Assembly (NCBI GenBank): GCA_013815685.1
Contig: JACDFR010000016.1
Span: 1 to 64,000, forward strand
DNA length: 64,000 bases
Origin: Ramlibacter sp.
GTDB lineage: Bacteria; Pseudomonadota; Gammaproteobacteria; Burkholderiales; Burkholderiaceae_C
Reading direction: 5' to 3'
The translations under genes and the position numbers were made by a program. The first letter of the stretch is position 1. The number at the start of each line of letters is the position of its first letter. Shown here piece by piece: positions 29,646 to 37,741 of the stretch. The notes under the pieces are model-generated. The model was not told the origin of the DNA and did no database searches. It was given only the letters and a program-made list of their open reading frames with translations.

Positions 29646-29951
29646 TCAGCCGCAGCCCGGCAATCCGAACGAAATCTGGGACAGCCGCAACGTCGCCCAG
29701 GTGCTGCCGGGTGGCAGGGCAGTGTCGCGCATCGAGTCGACGGACAACTGCACCAGCGTGCCACGGCCCCAGACATTGAGAATCCGGGCATCGCCGTTTT
29801 CGAGCAGCCGATTGAGGGCCTGGCCGCCGGGACCGCGGGTGACCACCCAAACCACCCCGGCGCCGCTGTCCCTGGCCGCTATGGAATCGAGTAGAACCGC
29901 CGCACCCAGCAGGGACGCAATCCACACGGCGAGAGCGGCAAGGTGGCGCAT
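29646..29951 (-). CDS. Hypothetical protein with N-terminal membrane anchor
   Basis: The 101-residue product starts MRHLAALAVWIASLLGAAVL, a signal anchor or uncleaved signal peptide. The rest is a small soluble domain with VVWVVTRGPGGQALNRLLEN. No family was recognised. It lies 11 bp after the MFS gene stop and upstream of the GcvA-like regulator, so it is probably in the same transcript. Confidence 0.55.
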   Translation of the reverse strand: MRHLAALAVWIASLLGAAVLLDSIAARDSGAGVVWVVTRGPGGQALNRLLENGDARILNVWGRGTLVQLSVDSMRDTALPPGSTWATLRLSQISFGLPGCG

Positions 29952-29962
29952 GGGGTATACGG

Positions 29963-31189
29963 CTATGCCGCGGCCAGCCGGCTGAACGGCTGCGATTCCC
30001 GTTCGCGGATCGGCAGGTTGACGAAGCCGGCGAGCACGGACAGGCCGATGCAGAACCACCAGACAATGTCGTAGGAGCCGGTGCGCTCGAACAGGTAGCC
30101 GCCCATGAGTACGCCGAAGAACGAGCCCACCTGGTGGCTGAAGAACACCACCCCGAACAGGGTAGCCATGTATCGCGTGCCGAAGAAAGTGGCCACCAGG
30201 CCGGAGGTGAGCGGGACCGTGGAGAGCCAGAGCAGGCCCATCGCGGCCCCGAACAGCAGGACGCTCATGGTCGTTATTGGCGTCATGATGAAAACCGCGA
30301 TGATCGCGGCGCGGCTGAAGTAGATCACCGACAGCATGTTTTTCTTGCTATAGCGGGCGCCCCAGACGCCTGCTATGTAAGCCCCCAGCACATTGAAGAG
30401 GCCGACCATGGCGATCGCCCACGAGGCGACGCCGGCGCCCAGGCCCTTGTCGCTGAGGTAAGGGGGAAAGTGCGTGGTGATAAAGGCAAGCTGGAAGCCG
30501 CAGACCAGGAAGCCCATGACAAGCAGGATGTAGCTGGGGTGCCGAAAGGCCGTGCCCATGATTTCCCGGCTGGACACCAGGCGCGAACCGGCCGGCCGGG
30601 CCAGCGGCTTGTCGCCGCGCACGAAGAACGCCAGCGCCACGATGATGGCGGTCGAGGCAGCCAGCGCCCATGCGCCATAGCGCCAGCTACCGAGGTCGAT
30701 GACAGCCTGCGTCAGCGGCACGACCACGAACTGGCCCAGGGACCCGGCGGCCGTGCCCAGCCCCAGCGCCCAGGAGCGGTGGGTTTCCGGCATCGCACGG
30801 CCCAGGGCCGACAGCACGGTGACGAACGACGCGCCGCCCATGCCCACGCCGGCCAGCACCCCGGCGGTGAGGTAGATCTGTCCCGGCGTGGTGGCGAACA
30901 CCATTCCCACGATGCCCAGGACATACAGCGTCGCGCCGCCCAGCAGCACACGCCGTGCGCCGTGCCGGTCGGCCACCATTCCGGCAAAGGGCTGCGCGAT
31001 CCCCCAGCAGAGATTCTGGATGGCGATGGCGATCGAATAGACCTCGCGCGACGTGCCCAGGTCACGGCTCAGCGGGTCGGTGAACAGGCCGAACGCGCCG
31101 CGAACCCCGAATGAGAGAAGCGATATCAAGCACGCGGCTCCCAGGGTGATCATGAGTACACCGCTGAGTTTTTGGCTGCCACTTTTCAA
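29963..31189 (-). CDS. MFS transporter
   Basis: The 408-residue product has twelve predicted helices and the loop motif DRHGARRVLLGG between helices 2 and 3. It resembles the oxalate/formate and monocarboxylate exchangers of the major facilitator superfamily. The substrate is unknown. It heads a minus-strand group with the small hypothetical protein and the GcvA-like regulator. Confidence 0.85.
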   Translation of the reverse strand: MKSGSQKLSGVLMITLGAACLISLLSFGVRGAFGLFTDPLSRDLGTSREVYSIAIAIQNLCWGIAQPFAGMVADRHGARRVLLGGATLYVLGIVGMVFATTPGQIYLTAGVLAGVGMGGASFVTVLSALGRAMPETHRSWALGLGTAAGSLGQFVVVPLTQAVIDLGSWRYGAWALAASTAIIVALAFFVRGDKPLARPAGSRLVSSREIMGTAFRHPSYILLVMGFLVCGFQLAFITTHFPPYLSDKGLGAGVASWAIAMVGLFNVLGAYIAGVWGARYSKKNMLSVIYFSRAAIIAVFIMTPITTMSVLLFGAAMGLLWLSTVPLTSGLVATFFGTRYMATLFGVVFFSHQVGSFFGVLMGGYLFERTGSYDIVWWFCIGLSVLAGFVNLPIRERESQPFSRLAAA

Positions 31190-31330
31190 TTCGCGCTCTC
31201 CGATGGGGAAGGGGGGTCACAAACTATCACGGGACGGGCCTCGCATGGGTGAAAAAACTGGCGGTCTCACATGACGCCCGGGAATGCCTGGACGCCGCCG
31301 GATGCCCCCCGAGCAGGCACAATACGCCGC

Positions 31331-32155
31331 ATGCTGATGTATCCCAAGATCGACCCTGTCGCCCTCCAGTTCGGGCCGATCGCCATCCACTGGTATGGGC
31401 TGACCTACCTTGCCGCTTTCGGCCTGTTCATGCTGCTTGCCATGCGCCGTCTGCGCCACGAGCCTTTCGCCTCGGTTCGCGGTGCAGGCGCCTGGAGCCG
31501 CAAGGATGTGGAGGACATCCTGTTCCTCGGCGTGCTGGGGGTGGTACTGGGCGGACGGTTGGGCTATTGCCTGTTCTACAAGCCCGGCTACTACTTGTCC
31601 CACCCGCTGGAGATTTTCTACGTCTGGCAGGGCGGCATGAGTTTTCATGGCGGCATGCTGGGTGTCATCGCTTCGCAGTGGTGGTTCGCCCGCTCCCGGG
31701 CAAAGCCCTACTGGCAAGTCATGGATTTCGTCGCGCCCTGCGTCCCCACCGGCCTAGCGGCGGGGCGGATCGGCAACTTCATCAATGGTGAGCTCTGGGG
31801 CCGGGCTGCCGATCCCTCGCTGCCGTGGGCGATGGTGTTTCCGCAGAGCGGCTCGATGGTTCCGCGCCACCCTTCGCAGGTCTACCAGTTCCTGTTGGAG
31901 GGGCTGCTGCTCTTCATGGTCCTGTGGCTCTATGCGCGCAAGGAGCGCAAGCCGGCCCAGGTCTCGGCTGTTTTCCTCATCGGCTATGGACTGCTGCGAT
32001 TCATTGCCGAATTCTTCCGCGAACCCGACAACCACCTGGGACTCTTGTCGCTGGGCTTGAGCATGGGCCAGTGGCTGTGCGTGCCGATGATCCTGGCCGG
32101 TGTGCTGCTGTGGTTGTGGGGTGCCGCGCGGCCGGCCCCGGTTCCCGCCCGGTAG
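31331..32155 (+). CDS. lgt: Prolipoprotein diacylglyceryl transferase
   Basis: The ~274-residue inner-membrane enzyme transfers diacylglyceryl from phosphatidylglycerol to the lipobox cysteine of prolipoproteins. The signature [14 protein letters not shown], the HGG motif in MSFHGGMLG and the final [11 protein letters not shown] are all present. The ATG at 31331 is chosen because upstream codons are not conserved; an ATG two codons later is equally possible. Confidence 0.95.
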   Translation: MLMYPKIDPVALQFGPIAIHWYGLTYLAAFGLFMLLAMRRLRHEPFASVRGAGAWSRKDVEDILFLGVLGVVLGGRLGYCLFYKPGYYLSHPLEIFYVWQGGMSFHGGMLGVIASQWWFARSRAKPYWQVMDFVAPCVPTGLAAGRIGNFINGELWGRAADPSLPWAMVFPQSGSMVPRHPSQVYQFLLEGLLLFMVLWLYARKERKPAQVSAVFLIGYGLLRFIAEFFREPDNHLGLLSLGLSMGQWLCVPMILAGVLLWLWGAARPAPVPAR

Positions 32156-32254
32156 GGTTTTAGCCTTCGAAGTGCCCCGCGCCGGATTTTGTGTTCACAA
32201 AGACCTGTATTTTTAGCGGGAAAGCAATTCAACCAAATCTACGGAGACAAAAAC

Positions 32255-33244
32255 ATGGATCTCAGCTTTTCCCGGCGCGACATGCTGCGCGCAGCGGCGG
32301 CGGCCTCTGCCGCTGCGTTGTCCCCCTTCGCACAGGCGCAGTCTGCCTGGCCGGCCAAGCCGGTCATGATGATCGTACCGTTCCCGGCCGGCGGCGGCAC
32401 CGATGCGTTCGCCCGACCGCTCGCGGCCCAGTTTGCCAAGCAGACCGGCAAGCAGCTGGTCATCGACAACAAGGGCGGTGCCGGCGGTACCGTGGGGGCC
32501 GGCGCCGCGGCGCGCGCGCCCAACGACGGCCACGCGCTGTTCATGGGCGCCGTTCACCACACGATCGCGCCTTCCATCTACCCCAAGCTCGACTACGACC
32601 TGGAAAAGGACTTCGTGCCACTGACCCTGGTGGCGCGCGTGCCGCAGGTGGTCGTGGTCAATCCACGGCGCGTCGAGGCCGGCGACTTCAAGTCGTTTCT
32701 GGAATTGATGCGCCGCAGCCCCGGCCGCTACAACTACGGCTCGGCAGGCGCCGGGACTTCGCACCACATGGCGGGCGAGCTGTTCAAGCAGCAGACCAGG
32801 ACTTTCATTACCCACATCCCCTACCGCGGCGCCGGGCCGGCGCTGCAAGACCTGATCTCGGGCAATGTCGACATGATGTTCGACGGCCTGGGCTCGTCGG
32901 CCGCGCACATCAAGGGCGGGCGCCTCAAGGCATTGATGGTGTCGGGCCCTCGGCGCAACGCCGCATTCCCCGACGTGCCCAGCGCGGCCGAAGTTGGCTT
33001 GCCCGACTACACGGTGACCACCTGGTATGGCCTGTGGGCGCCCAAGGGAACGCCCGCCGACACGCAGGCGCGTATCGTGGATGACGTTCGCAAGGCCATC
33101 CAGTCCGACGAGCTCAAGGCCATCTGGGCCAGCCAGGGCGCGGAGTTCCCCAATCTGAGCCAGCAGCAGTTCGCCTCGTTCGTGAACGGCGAGATCAAGC
33201 GCTGGGCCGATGTCGTCAAGACTTCCGGCGTCAAGCTGGACTGA
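32255..33244 (+). CDS. Bug/TctC-family tripartite tricarboxylate transporter binding protein
   Basis: The 329-residue periplasmic protein binds a carboxylate with high affinity. The N-terminus has a Tat-like motif SRRDMLR before a hydrophobic stretch cleaved after AQA. Family signatures are IVPFPAGGGTDAFARPLA and VIDNKGGAGGTVGA. The membrane subunits TctA/TctB are not nearby, which is normal for Bug proteins. It is the first gene of a module with an enoyl-CoA hydratase-like protein and malonyl-CoA synthetase, so malonate or a related acid is a reasonable ligand guess. Confidence 0.9.
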   Translation: MDLSFSRRDMLRAAAAASAAALSPFAQAQSAWPAKPVMMIVPFPAGGGTDAFARPLAAQFAKQTGKQLVIDNKGGAGGTVGAGAAARAPNDGHALFMGAVHHTIAPSIYPKLDYDLEKDFVPLTLVARVPQVVVVNPRRVEAGDFKSFLELMRRSPGRYNYGSAGAGTSHHMAGELFKQQTRTFITHIPYRGAGPALQDLISGNVDMMFDGLGSSAAHIKGGRLKALMVSGPRRNAAFPDVPSAAEVGLPDYTVTTWYGLWAPKGTPADTQARIVDDVRKAIQSDELKAIWASQGAEFPNLSQQQFASFVNGEIKRWADVVKTSGVKLD

Positions 33245-33255
33245 CGCGCCTGCCG

Positions 33256-34011
33256 ATGCCGGGACAGATCCAGTTCTCCGAGGAAGGCGCGATAGCGCTC
33301 GTCACCTTGTCCTATCCCGGCAAGCTCAACGCCATGGCAAGGGCGATGTGGCGCGAGCTGCGCGCCGTGTTCCACCGGATCCAGGCCGAGAGCCGTTGGC
33401 GTTGCGTGGTGGTGCGGGGGGAGGATGGTGCATTTTGCGCCGGCGGCGATATCTCCGAATACCCCAGCTTCCGTTTCGATGATTCGCAGCTGCGTGACTT
33501 CCACGAAACCGACGTGTGGGGCGGTCTGGCGGCCATGCTGGATTGCGACGTCCCGATCGTGGCGCAGATCGAGGGTGCATGCATGGGAGCCGGCATGGAG
33601 ATCGCGAGCTGCTGCGACATCCGCATTGCCGGCGAGTCCGCCAAGTTCGGCGCGCCGATCGCCAGGCTGGGCTTCCCGATGGCGCCGCGCGAAGCCCAGC
33701 TGGTCGCGCGCGCCGCGGGCGAACTGACGGTGCGGGAGATGTTGCTCGAAGCCGCCGTGCTGCCGGCGTCCGAAATGAAGGCTCGCGGCTTCCTCGGCCG
33801 GGTCGTCCCCGACCATGAGGTGGCGCGCGAGGCCATGGCCAGTGCGCAGCGTGTGGCTGCGTTGGGACCCAACGCGGCCCGCCTGAACAAGCAGGCGTTG
33901 CGGGCGCTGGTCCAGCGGCGCGAGCCTCATGACCCTTACCGTTACGCCGGCAGCGCCGAGCACCGCGAAGGCGTCACGGCATTCCTGGAAAAACGCAAGC
34001 CCGCGTTCTGA
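33256..34011 (+). CDS. Enoyl-CoA hydratase/isomerase family protein
   Basis: The 251-residue crotonase-fold protein has the oxyanion-hole segments GAFCAGGDISEYPS and IEGACMGAGMEIASCCDIRI. The usual catalytic Glu at the end of the second segment region is not evident (APREAQLVAR carries Glu a little further on), so hydratase activity is not assured. It lies 11 bp after the Bug protein gene and 3 bp before matB. Confidence 0.85.
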   Translation: MPGQIQFSEEGAIALVTLSYPGKLNAMARAMWRELRAVFHRIQAESRWRCVVVRGEDGAFCAGGDISEYPSFRFDDSQLRDFHETDVWGGLAAMLDCDVPIVAQIEGACMGAGMEIASCCDIRIAGESAKFGAPIARLGFPMAPREAQLVARAAGELTVREMLLEAAVLPASEMKARGFLGRVVPDHEVAREAMASAQRVAALGPNAARLNKQALRALVQRREPHDPYRYAGSAEHREGVTAFLEKRKPAF

Positions 34012-34014
34012 CAG

Positions 34015-35541
34015 ATGAACAACCACAATCTCTTTGCCGCACTGCGCGCGGCCTTTCCGCAAGACCTCGACAGCGCCGCAGTGGAAACCGACGACGGCCT
34101 GGTGTATTCCTGGCGTGACCTCGATCGGGGCACGGCCATGATGGCTAACCTGCTGCGGGCCTTGAGCCTGCCCGAAGGATCGCGCGTGGCCGCGCAGGTC
34201 GAGAAGTCGGTGGAGGCCATGATCCTTTACCTGGCGACCTTGCGTGCCGGCTATGTCTTCCTGCCGCTCAACACGGCCTACCAAAGCGCCGAGATCGAGT
34301 ACTTCGTCGGCAATGCCGAGCCCGCGGTGGTGGTGTGCAGCGGCAAGAACTTCGGCTGGGTCAGCAAGATCGCTTTCAAGGCCGGGACCCGCAACGTCTT
34401 CACGCTCAACGAGGACCGCACCGGGTCCCTCCTGGAGCGGGCAGCGCATCACAGCGACAGCCACGAGCCGGTGCGGCGCAACAGCGACGACCTGGCGGCC
34501 ATCCTGTACACCAGCGGCACCACCGGCCGGAGCAAGGGCGCGATGCTCAGCCACGGCAACCTGCTCTCCAACGCACAGGTGCTCAAGGACTACTGGGGCT
34601 GGCAGGCCGGCGACGTGCTGATTCACGCCCTGCCCATCTTCCATGTCCACGGCCTGTTCGTTGCGCTCCATGGGGCGCTGCTCAACGGCAGCAAGATGAT
34701 CTGGCTGGGAAAATTCGACCCCAGGCGGGCGATCGCCAACATGCGCGAGGCCACCGTGCTCATGGGCGTGCCCACGCTGTATGTGCGCATGCTGGCCGAG
34801 CCGTCGCTCACCCCCGAGGCGGCGCGGCACATGCGTCTGTTCATCTCAGGCTCGGCGCCGCTGCTGATCGAAACTTTCAATGAGTGGCGAGTGCGCACCG
34901 GCCGCACCATCCTGGAGCGGTACGGCATGAGCGAGACCCTCATGTTGACCTCGAACCCTTACCGCGAGGAAGAAGGCCGGCGCCGCGGCGGCACCGTTGG
35001 TTTCCCGTTGCCTGGCGTAGGTTTGCGGGTACGCGCGGAAGATGCAAGCGAGCTTGCGACCGGCGAAGTCGGTGGCATCGAAGTCAAGGGCCCGAACGTT
35101 TTCAAGGGCTATTGGCGCATGCCGGAGAAGACCCACGAAGAGTTCACGGCGGATGGATGGTTCAAGACGGGCGACGTCGGCAAGCTTGACGAGCTGGGCT
35201 ATGTCACCATCGTCGGCCGCAGCAAGGACCTGATCATCAGCGGCGGCTACAACGTCTACCCGGCCGAGATCGAGGGCTACATCAATGAGATGCCGGGCGT
35301 GGCCGAGAGTGCGCTGGTCGGTGTGCCGCATCCCGATTTCGGCGAGGCGGGTGTGGCCGTGGTGGTGCCCAAGCCCGGCGCGAGCTTGGACGGCGAACAG
35401 ATCGTCGCGCGGCTTAAATCGCAACTGGCCAATTTCAAGATTCCCAAGCGCTGCTTCGTGGTGCGCGAGCTGCCGCGCAACACCATGGGCAAGGTCCAGA
35501 AGAATCTGCTGCGCGAAGAGCACAAACTGCTTTTCACCTGA
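34015..35541 (+). CDS. matB: Malonyl-CoA synthetase
   Basis: The 508-residue adenylate-forming ligase resembles MatB, which makes malonyl-CoA from malonate, ATP and CoA. The N-terminus (NLFAALRAAFPQD; VAAQVEKSVEAMILYLATLR; PLNTAYQSAEIEYFV) is very MatB-like. AMP-binding motifs are YTSGTTGRSKGAML, ERYGMSETLML and DGWFKTGDVG, and the catalytic Lys is in RNTMGKVQKN. With the binding protein and enoyl-CoA hydratase it forms a carboxylate uptake-and-activation module. A related short-chain dicarboxylate is possible as substrate. Confidence 0.88.
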   Translation: MNNHNLFAALRAAFPQDLDSAAVETDDGLVYSWRDLDRGTAMMANLLRALSLPEGSRVAAQVEKSVEAMILYLATLRAGYVFLPLNTAYQSAEIEYFVGNAEPAVVVCSGKNFGWVSKIAFKAGTRNVFTLNEDRTGSLLERAAHHSDSHEPVRRNSDDLAAILYTSGTTGRSKGAMLSHGNLLSNAQVLKDYWGWQAGDVLIHALPIFHVHGLFVALHGALLNGSKMIWLGKFDPRRAIANMREATVLMGVPTLYVRMLAEPSLTPEAARHMRLFISGSAPLLIETFNEWRVRTGRTILERYGMSETLMLTSNPYREEEGRRRGGTVGFPLPGVGLRVRAEDASELATGEVGGIEVKGPNVFKGYWRMPEKTHEEFTADGWFKTGDVGKLDELGYVTIVGRSKDLIISGGYNVYPAEIEGYINEMPGVAESALVGVPHPDFGEAGVAVVVPKPGASLDGEQIVARLKSQLANFKIPKRCFVVRELPRNTMGKVQKNLLREEHKLLFT

Positions 35542-35778
35542 GTGGCGCGCGAGAGCACCTGGAACATCAAGCGCCACGACCTGGGCGGCTTCGAGTTCAA
35601 CCTCAGCGAGCCGGGCAGGTACGCGTCGCGTTTCGTGGAACTGACCATGGTCGGGCGCGACGGGCGTTTCATCCGCAAGCGCATAGCTGTTCCGGGGCTT
35701 TGGCGTAGCGCCAGCCTCATCCATCGGCCAAGGCCCAGTGCTCGCGCCAATGCCGCTCTCGACATCGGAAAAGGATGA
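35542..35778 (+). CDS. Small hypothetical protein after matB
   Basis: A GTG directly after the matB stop opens a 78-codon frame: STWNIKRHDLGGFEFNLSEP, then VELTMVGRDGRFIRKRIAVP, then a Pro/Arg-rich tail. The first ~50 residues look like a small beta-rich domain, the tail less so. No family was recognised. It may be a real last gene of the matB operon or the fragment of a longer one. Confidence 0.4.
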   Translation: MARESTWNIKRHDLGGFEFNLSEPGRYASRFVELTMVGRDGRFIRKRIAVPGLWRSASLIHRPRPSARANAALDIGKG

Positions 35779-35877
35779 CATCCCGGCAGGCCAAAGGCCC
35801 AGCCGTAGCGCGGGAACCGTCCTAGCGCATCCACGGCAAAAGTACTACCATTGACGTTCAACCATAGGCGCAGAGTA

Positions 35878-35893
35878 TTATCATGTTATTAAC
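35878..35893 (+). promoter_or_regulatory. Candidate operator/-10 element of the first RHH gene
   Basis: The 16 bases TTATCATGTTATTAAC match 13 of 16 bases of the element at 36372, upstream of the second ribbon-helix-helix gene, at a similar distance from the ATG (18 versus 14 bases). It overlaps a possible -10 (TATTAT) with TTGACG 19 bases upstream. Autoregulation by the RHH protein is inferred. Confidence 0.45.
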
Positions 35894-35911
35894 CTATTGC
35901 CTGGTGAGTGC

Positions 35912-36091
35912 ATGGAAGAAAAAGCCCGATTGACGATCTTGATTGACCCCGCCAAAAAGAAGGCGTTCGACGAGCTGTGCTCGTCGCAGGACGTAACTTC
36001 GTCGCAGGTGGTGCGTCAGCTCATCCGACAGTACCTTGAAAAACATGGGGTTCCCTACGGACCCGCTGCGAAGAGGACGCGCAATAAATGA
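35912..36091 (+). CDS. Ribbon-helix-helix (CopG-like) small protein 1
   Basis: The 59-residue product has the RHH layout: a strand (ARLTILIDPAKKKAFDELCS), then two helices (VTSSQVVRQLIRQYLEKHGV), and a basic tail. It is a DNA-binding dimer of the kind used as antitoxins or small repressors. It is about half identical to the RHH protein at 36402. Its stop overlaps the next gene start (ATGA). Confidence 0.75.
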   Translation: MEEKARLTILIDPAKKKAFDELCSSQDVTSSQVVRQLIRQYLEKHGVPYGPAAKRTRNK

Positions 36092-36303
36092 GGGTGCCCG
36101 GCAAGGGGGACAAGCTGGTCTGCGCCAATGGCGACGTGTGGCTCGTGCTGCGGTGCCACACCGAGAGGGGCGGACCCGGTATTGTCGCCGTGGACTTGAT
36201 CCGCCAGGGGGACCTCACCCAGACCTCCAGGGCAGTGAACCTGACCTTGGTTGAACTCAAGGACTTTTGCCGCAAGAAAGGCATCATGCTTCCACCTGCA
36301 TGA
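36088..36303 (+). CDS. Small protein coupled to RHH protein 1, unknown
   Basis: The 71-residue product is translationally coupled to the RHH gene by an ATGA overlap. It has a mixed beta-type sequence (KLVCANGDVWLVLRCHTERG, GIVAVDLIRQGDLTQTSRAV) and a C-terminal helix. No family was recognised. Gene order (RHH first, small protein second) is that of many type II toxin-antitoxin pairs, but nothing in the protein itself shows toxicity. Confidence 0.55.
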   Translation: MRVPGKGDKLVCANGDVWLVLRCHTERGGPGIVAVDLIRQGDLTQTSRAVNLTLVELKDFCRKKGIMLPPA

Positions 36304-36371
36304 GGCTGGAGCCGGGCATCGCGGCAGGGTCGCCCGAGCCCGTCGGAGCACCACGTTAGTCAAAAAAGCAA

Positions 36372-36387
36372 TTATAATTTGATTAAC
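36372..36387 (+). promoter_or_regulatory. Candidate operator/-10 element of the second RHH gene
   Basis: The 16 bases TTATAATTTGATTAAC contain a perfect -10 hexamer TATAAT and match the element at 35878 in 13 positions. They lie 14 bases before the ATG of the second RHH gene. Confidence 0.45.
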
Positions 36388-36401
36388 ATCGAGACTGCTC
36401 A

Positions 36402-36584
36402 ATGGAGAACAAGACAGCCAGGCTCACAGTGCTCATCGACCCGGGCCGCAAGGAAGCGTTCGAAAAGCTCTGCCACGCCCAGGACATGACGCCGTCCCAG
36501 GTGATGCGCCGGCTGATCCGCGCTTTCCTCAACGACCACGGCGTCAAGCTGCCTGTCCCCGCGGCCAAGAAGGCCCGCAGGTAA
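36402..36584 (+). CDS. Ribbon-helix-helix (CopG-like) small protein 2
   Basis: The 60-residue paralogue of the RHH protein at 35912 starts MENKTARLTVLIDPGRKEAF and has the helices MTPSQVMRRLIRAFLNDHGV and a lysine/arginine-rich end. It stands without a coupled small gene. Together the two copies look like a duplicated autoregulated unit. Confidence 0.75.
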   Translation: MENKTARLTVLIDPGRKEAFEKLCHAQDMTPSQVMRRLIRAFLNDHGVKLPVPAAKKARR

Positions 36585-36618
36585 CGGCGGCCCGCCAGCG
36601 CGGCGCATCTCCCTGTGC

Positions 36619-37221
36619 CTACAGGGCCCTTATCTGGAACTTCCGGAACTTCACGACGCCGCCGGCGAACTGAAGCGCGACGGGTCCGCTGGCGAGCCGG
36701 CCGTCTTCCGCTTCGGCCGTCTTCGTGCCGTTAAGCGTCACCGTGATCCGATTGCCCTTGACGGTGATGTCGTACGTGCTCCATTTGCCCGCTGCCTTGG
36801 GCATCGGCGACACCTTGGACAGATGCACGATGGCGCCGGTGCCGTAGGTGGGGTCGGGACGGCGGTCGAAGATGTTGGCTTCGTAGCAGGACCGGTCGGT
36901 GATCGGCCTCACGTCGGCACACCGCATGTAGATGCCGCTATTGGCATCGGCGCTGACCCAGAATTCGGCGCGGATCTGGAAGTCCTTGTACGAGTTGTGG
37001 GAGACAAGGAATGCTCCATCGCTGCCGGCGCGGCTGTCCGCTACGATGGCGCCATCAAGCGCGCGCCAGTTGCCGCCGCCGACGCTCACCCAGTTGTTCA
37101 ATCCCGTGGGCCCGTCGATAAGCGTCTCCCAGCCCGTCGTGGCCGGTGGCGCCGTCGTGCATCCGGCGAGGGCCACGGCGGCCAGCAGCAAAGCCGCGGC
37201 AAGGGAAGGAAGTCGGGTCAT
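36619..37221 (-). CDS. DUF1080 (3-keto-disaccharide hydrolase-like) lipoprotein
   Basis: The 200-residue product has a lipoprotein signal (LLLAAVALAGC) and a concanavalin-like DUF1080 domain. Marks are GLNNWVSVGGGNWRALDGAI, FLVSHNSYKDFQIRAEFWVS, NSGIYMRC and YDITVKGNRITVTLNG. Members bind or hydrolyse modified sugars. It should be membrane-anchored in the periplasm. No neighbouring sugar genes point to a pathway. Confidence 0.85.
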   Translation of the reverse strand: MTRLPSLAAALLLAAVALAGCTTAPPATTGWETLIDGPTGLNNWVSVGGGNWRALDGAIVADSRAGSDGAFLVSHNSYKDFQIRAEFWVSADANSGIYMRCADVRPITDRSCYEANIFDRRPDPTYGTGAIVHLSKVSPMPKAAGKWSTYDITVKGNRITVTLNGTKTAEAEDGRLASGPVALQFAGGVVKFRKFQIRAL

Positions 37222-37271
37222 TTCGTCCTTTCAATCGTTGCTCATTGCCGAGCGGGACCCGATTTATAGCA

Positions 37272-37718
37272 TCAAGCCTGCTTGACCACGTAGCGCACGA
37301 AGCCGTCGGCAAGCGAAAATTCGTCGTAGAGCCTGCGAGCCTGGTTGTTCCCATGGGTCATCCAGTACAGGCGGGCCCAGCCTTCGGCCCTCATGGAATT
37401 GCGCAGCCACTCGATCAAGGCCCTGCCCATGCCGTGCCCTCTTGCCGAAGGCTCCACGAACAGGTCTTCCAGGTAGCACACCGCCTGGGTCTCCCAGGTG
37501 TTCTCGTGCACCACGCAGTTGGCGAAGCCGTACACCTGGCCGTCGACCTCCGCGACGATGCACATGATGGCGGAATCCGGGTCCAGGATGCGCGTCCATG
37601 TGCGGTTGCTGACCGTATCCGAAACGCTGGCGCCATAGAAGTCGCAGTAGCCGCGCCACAGCCTGCGCCACGCGTGTTCATCGGCGGGAAGTGCGGAACG
37701 GATGGTCGGGGCGGTCAT
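37272..37718 (-). CDS. GNAT-family N-acetyltransferase
   Basis: The 148-residue product has the acetyl-CoA binding motif of the GNAT fold (VEPSARGHGMGRALIEWLRN) preceded by the strand CYLEDLFV and followed by LYWMTHGNNQARRLYDEF. The acceptor substrate is unknown. The ATG at 37718 is chosen over upstream in-frame codons, which are not conserved in character. Confidence 0.88.
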   Translation of the reverse strand: MTAPTIRSALPADEHAWRRLWRGYCDFYGASVSDTVSNRTWTRILDPDSAIMCIVAEVDGQVYGFANCVVHENTWETQAVCYLEDLFVEPSARGHGMGRALIEWLRNSMRAEGWARLYWMTHGNNQARRLYDEFSLADGFVRYVVKQA

Positions 37719-37741
37719 GGGCGCTATTGTGCCGCCCCGGG

